From Bacillota bacterium (GTDB taxonomy: Bacteria > Bacillota > Clostridia > Peptostreptococcales > Anaerovoracaceae): DNA of 6,610 bases. How positions within the stretch are numbered: the stretch's first letter is position 1; every line of letters starts with the position of its first letter. The stretch spans positions 1-6,610 of the forward strand of contig JAUNBO010000102.1 in assembly GCA_030527065.1 (NCBI GenBank), in the 5' to 3' direction. The position numbers were made by a program, and so were the translations under genes. The notes under the pieces were generated by a model. It searched no databases. It was not told the origin of the DNA and worked only from the letters and a program-made list of their open reading frames with translations. Shown here piece after piece: positions 5,416-6,610 of this stretch.

Positions 5416-6501
5416 ATGAGGAAAAAGACAAGGCAGGTGATGTGCGGGGACGTGGCCATCGGCGGCGGCGCTCCCGTATCCGTCCAGTCCATGACCAATA
5501 CGGACACCAGGGATGTGAGGGCCACGGTGGAGCAGATCGCCAGGCTGGCGGCGGCGGGCTGCCAGATCGTCCGCTGCGCTGTGCCGGACCGGGCGGCGGC
5601 AGAGGCTCTGAGGGCCATCCGGAAGAGAAGCCCTCTGCCTCTGGTGGCGGACATCCACTTTGACTATCGGCTGGCCCTGTCCGCCATGGAGAACGGCGCG
5701 GACAAGGTGAGGATCAACCCCGGGAACATCGGCGGGGAGGACCGGGTCCGGGCCGTTCTCGCCGCCGCCCGGGAGCGGGAGATCCCCCTCCGGGTGGGAG
5801 TCAATTCCGGCTCCCTGGAGAAGGAGCTGCTGGAGAAATACGGGGGCCCCACGGCGGAAGCCCTGGCGGAAAGCGCCCTGAGCATGGCCCGGCGGATGGA
5901 AGCCCTGGGCTTTGAGCAGCTGGTCCTTTCCCTGAAATCCTCAGACCCCCGGACCAACTACCGGGCCCATATGCTGGTGGCGGAGCAGACGGAATTCCCC
6001 CTCCACATAGGATTGACGGAGGCGGGGCCTGCCGGCAGCGGCAGCATCAAATCCGCCGTGGGCATAGGCGCTCTTCTGCTGGCGGGGGTGGGAGATACCC
6101 TGAGAGTGTCCCTCACCGGGGACCCGGAGGAAGAGGTTCGCTGCGCTCTGGACATTTTGGCTGCCGCCGGCCTGCGGCGGAAGGCCATAGAGCTGATTTC
6201 CTGCCCCACCTGCGGCAGGACCGGGGTGGACCTGGCCGCCCTGACAAAGGAGCTGGAAGAGCGGCTGGCGCCGGCGGCCCGGCAGCGGGAGGCGGCGGGA
6301 CTGCCCCCCCTCACCCTGGCGGTGATGGGCTGCGAGGTAAACGGTCCCGGGGAAGCCCGGGAAGCGGACCTGGGGGTGGCCTGCGGCAAGGGAAAAGGCC
6401 TGATCTTCCGGAAGGGGCTTCCGGTACGGACGGTGCCGGAGGGAGAGATCGCCGCCGCCCTTATAAAATGCATAGGGGAAATGGAGCAAGAAACGGACTG
6501 A
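5416..6501 (+). CDS. ispG: 4-hydroxy-3-methylbut-2-en-1-yl diphosphate synthase
   Basis: Iron-sulfur enzyme of the MEP pathway that reductively opens 2-C-methyl-D-erythritol 2,4-cyclodiphosphate to HMBPP, the penultimate step to IPP and DMAPP. The 361-residue product is normal for the short bacterial form. An N-terminal TIM barrel shows GGGAPVSVQSMTNTDTRD (16-33), IVRCAVPD (51-58), LVADIHFDYRLAL (76-88), KVRINPGNIG (97-106), RVGVNSGSLE (126-135) and HIGLTEAG (197-204). The C-terminal cluster domain has CPTCGRTG (263-270) and MGCEVNGPGEAREAD (304-318), giving 4Fe-4S ligands C263, C266, C306 and E313. The C266-C306 spacing is 40, against 32 in the E. coli numbering I recall (C273-C305), so about 8 extra residues lie near 285-297. 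AGGAG (5404-5408) sits 7 nt before the ATG. It is separated from rseP by a long hairpin, so its expression may differ somewhat from the upstream genes. Confidence 0.96.
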   Translation: MRKKTRQVMCGDVAIGGGAPVSVQSMTNTDTRDVRATVEQIARLAAAGCQIVRCAVPDRAAAEALRAIRKRSPLPLVADIHFDYRLALSAMENGADKVRINPGNIGGEDRVRAVLAAAREREIPLRVGVNSGSLEKELLEKYGGPTAEALAESALSMARRMEALGFEQLVLSLKSSDPRTNYRAHMLVAEQTEFPLHIGLTEAGPAGSGSIKSAVGIGALLLAGVGDTLRVSLTGDPEEEVRCALDILAAAGLRRKAIELISCPTCGRTGVDLAALTKELEERLAPAARQREAAGLPPLTLAVMGCEVNGPGEAREADLGVACGKGKGLIFRKGLPVRTVPEGEIAAALIKCIGEMEQETD

Positions 6502-6513
6502 AAAAATCCGGCG

Positions 6514-6535
6514 GCAAGCTTCACGCAAGCGTTAC
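6514..6535. repeat. Two tandem 11-bp direct repeats
   Basis: GCAAGCTTCAC (6514-6524) is followed immediately by GCAAGCGTTAC (6525-6535), with 9 of 11 positions identical. The 11-nt period is about one helical turn, so a protein-binding site is possible, but only two units exist and chance duplication is equally plausible. It starts 13 nt after the ispG stop. Confidence 0.4.
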
Positions 6536-6550
6536 TATCCATAGGAGGGC

Positions 6551-6571
6551 GCCAAGGGGGCGGTTTGCCGG
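6551..6571 (-). repeat. Partial inverted copy of the rseP-ispG palindrome
   Basis: These 21 bases match the reverse complement of 5361-5381 at 19 of 21 ungapped positions, including an exact 11-mer CGGTTTGCCGG (6561-6571). The opposite arm is not well conserved: the following TCTGTCCTCGTCCC (6572-6585) gives only weak, wobble-rich pairing, so this copy looks decayed or divergent. Two related copies flanking ispG in opposite orientation support a dispersed repeat family rather than a gene-specific regulator. Confidence 0.65.
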
Positions 6572-6610
6572 TCTGTCCTCGTCCCAGAGAATTTTACGGC
6601 TCAACTCACA

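Larger units (their letters stand above)
6502..6610. other. Intergenic tail after ispG, no supported gene
   Basis: No ATG-initiated gene can be supported in these 109 nt. Forward frames are open in the last stretch, but it is too short to be informative and no family is recognisable. An AGGAGGG at 6543-6549 could be a ribosome binding site or simply the edge of the repeat beside it; the nearest candidate is a TTG at 6564, which I do not accept. No intrinsic terminator follows ispG. PolC is a common downstream neighbour but is not visible here. Confidence 0.5.

Noticed and set aside
5331..5663. 110-codon forward ORF overlapping the palindrome and the start of ispG
   Set aside because: Out of frame with ispG, it begins inside the hairpin and has no ribosome binding site; the IspG frame explains the region.
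6564..6610. Start of a downstream gene from TTG at 6564
   Set aside because: The spacing from AGGAGGG is 14 nt, the start would lie inside the repeat core, and the short translation matches nothing recognisable, including PolC.

Overview
This window is a stretch of a bacterial chromosome carrying seven recognisable housekeeping genes and one small unassigned gene, all on the + strand: pyrH, frr, a small PASTA-like ORF, uppS, cdsA, dxr, rseP and ispG. The order pyrH-frr-uppS-cdsA-dxr-rseP-ispG is the familiar Firmicutes block that usually follows rpsB-tsf and often precedes polC. The GC-rich coding sequence (about 60% by eye), strong AGGAG-type ribosome binding sites, the MEP isoprenoid pathway and a short single-PDZ RseP suggest a GC-rich member of the Clostridia. 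The genus cannot be read from the sequence.

Layout: pyrH (30-734) and frr (751-1305) are separated by 16 nt. A small ORF (1308-1553) starts 2 nt after frr and encodes an 81-residue protein resembling a single PASTA repeat. A 93-nt gap (1554-1646) with several stem-loops precedes uppS, whose best start is 1647. From there uppS, cdsA, dxr and rseP are tightly packed: 3 nt between uppS and cdsA, a 4-nt overlap between cdsA and dxr, and a 7-nt overlap between dxr and rseP. The 87-nt rseP-ispG gap (5329-5415) is almost filled by a long imperfect hairpin. One arm and the loop of that hairpin recur, inverted, downstream of ispG at 6551-6571. The last 109 nt contain no gene I can support.

The genes work together on envelope precursors. 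Dxr and IspG carry out early and late steps of the MEP pathway, which supplies the isoprenyl diphosphates UppS condenses into the undecaprenyl carrier. CdsA makes CDP-diacylglycerol for phospholipids. PyrH supplies UDP, and through it the UTP and CTP needed for UDP-sugars and for CdsA. RseP is a membrane protease of envelope signalling, and Frr recycles ribosomes.

No new multi-gene system is visible. The items that deserve a second look are the palindromic repeat present twice, the structured gap before uppS together with the in-frame stop separating the small ORF from uppS, the small PASTA-like gene itself, and a consistent ATA codon choice in Ile-Glu pairs.
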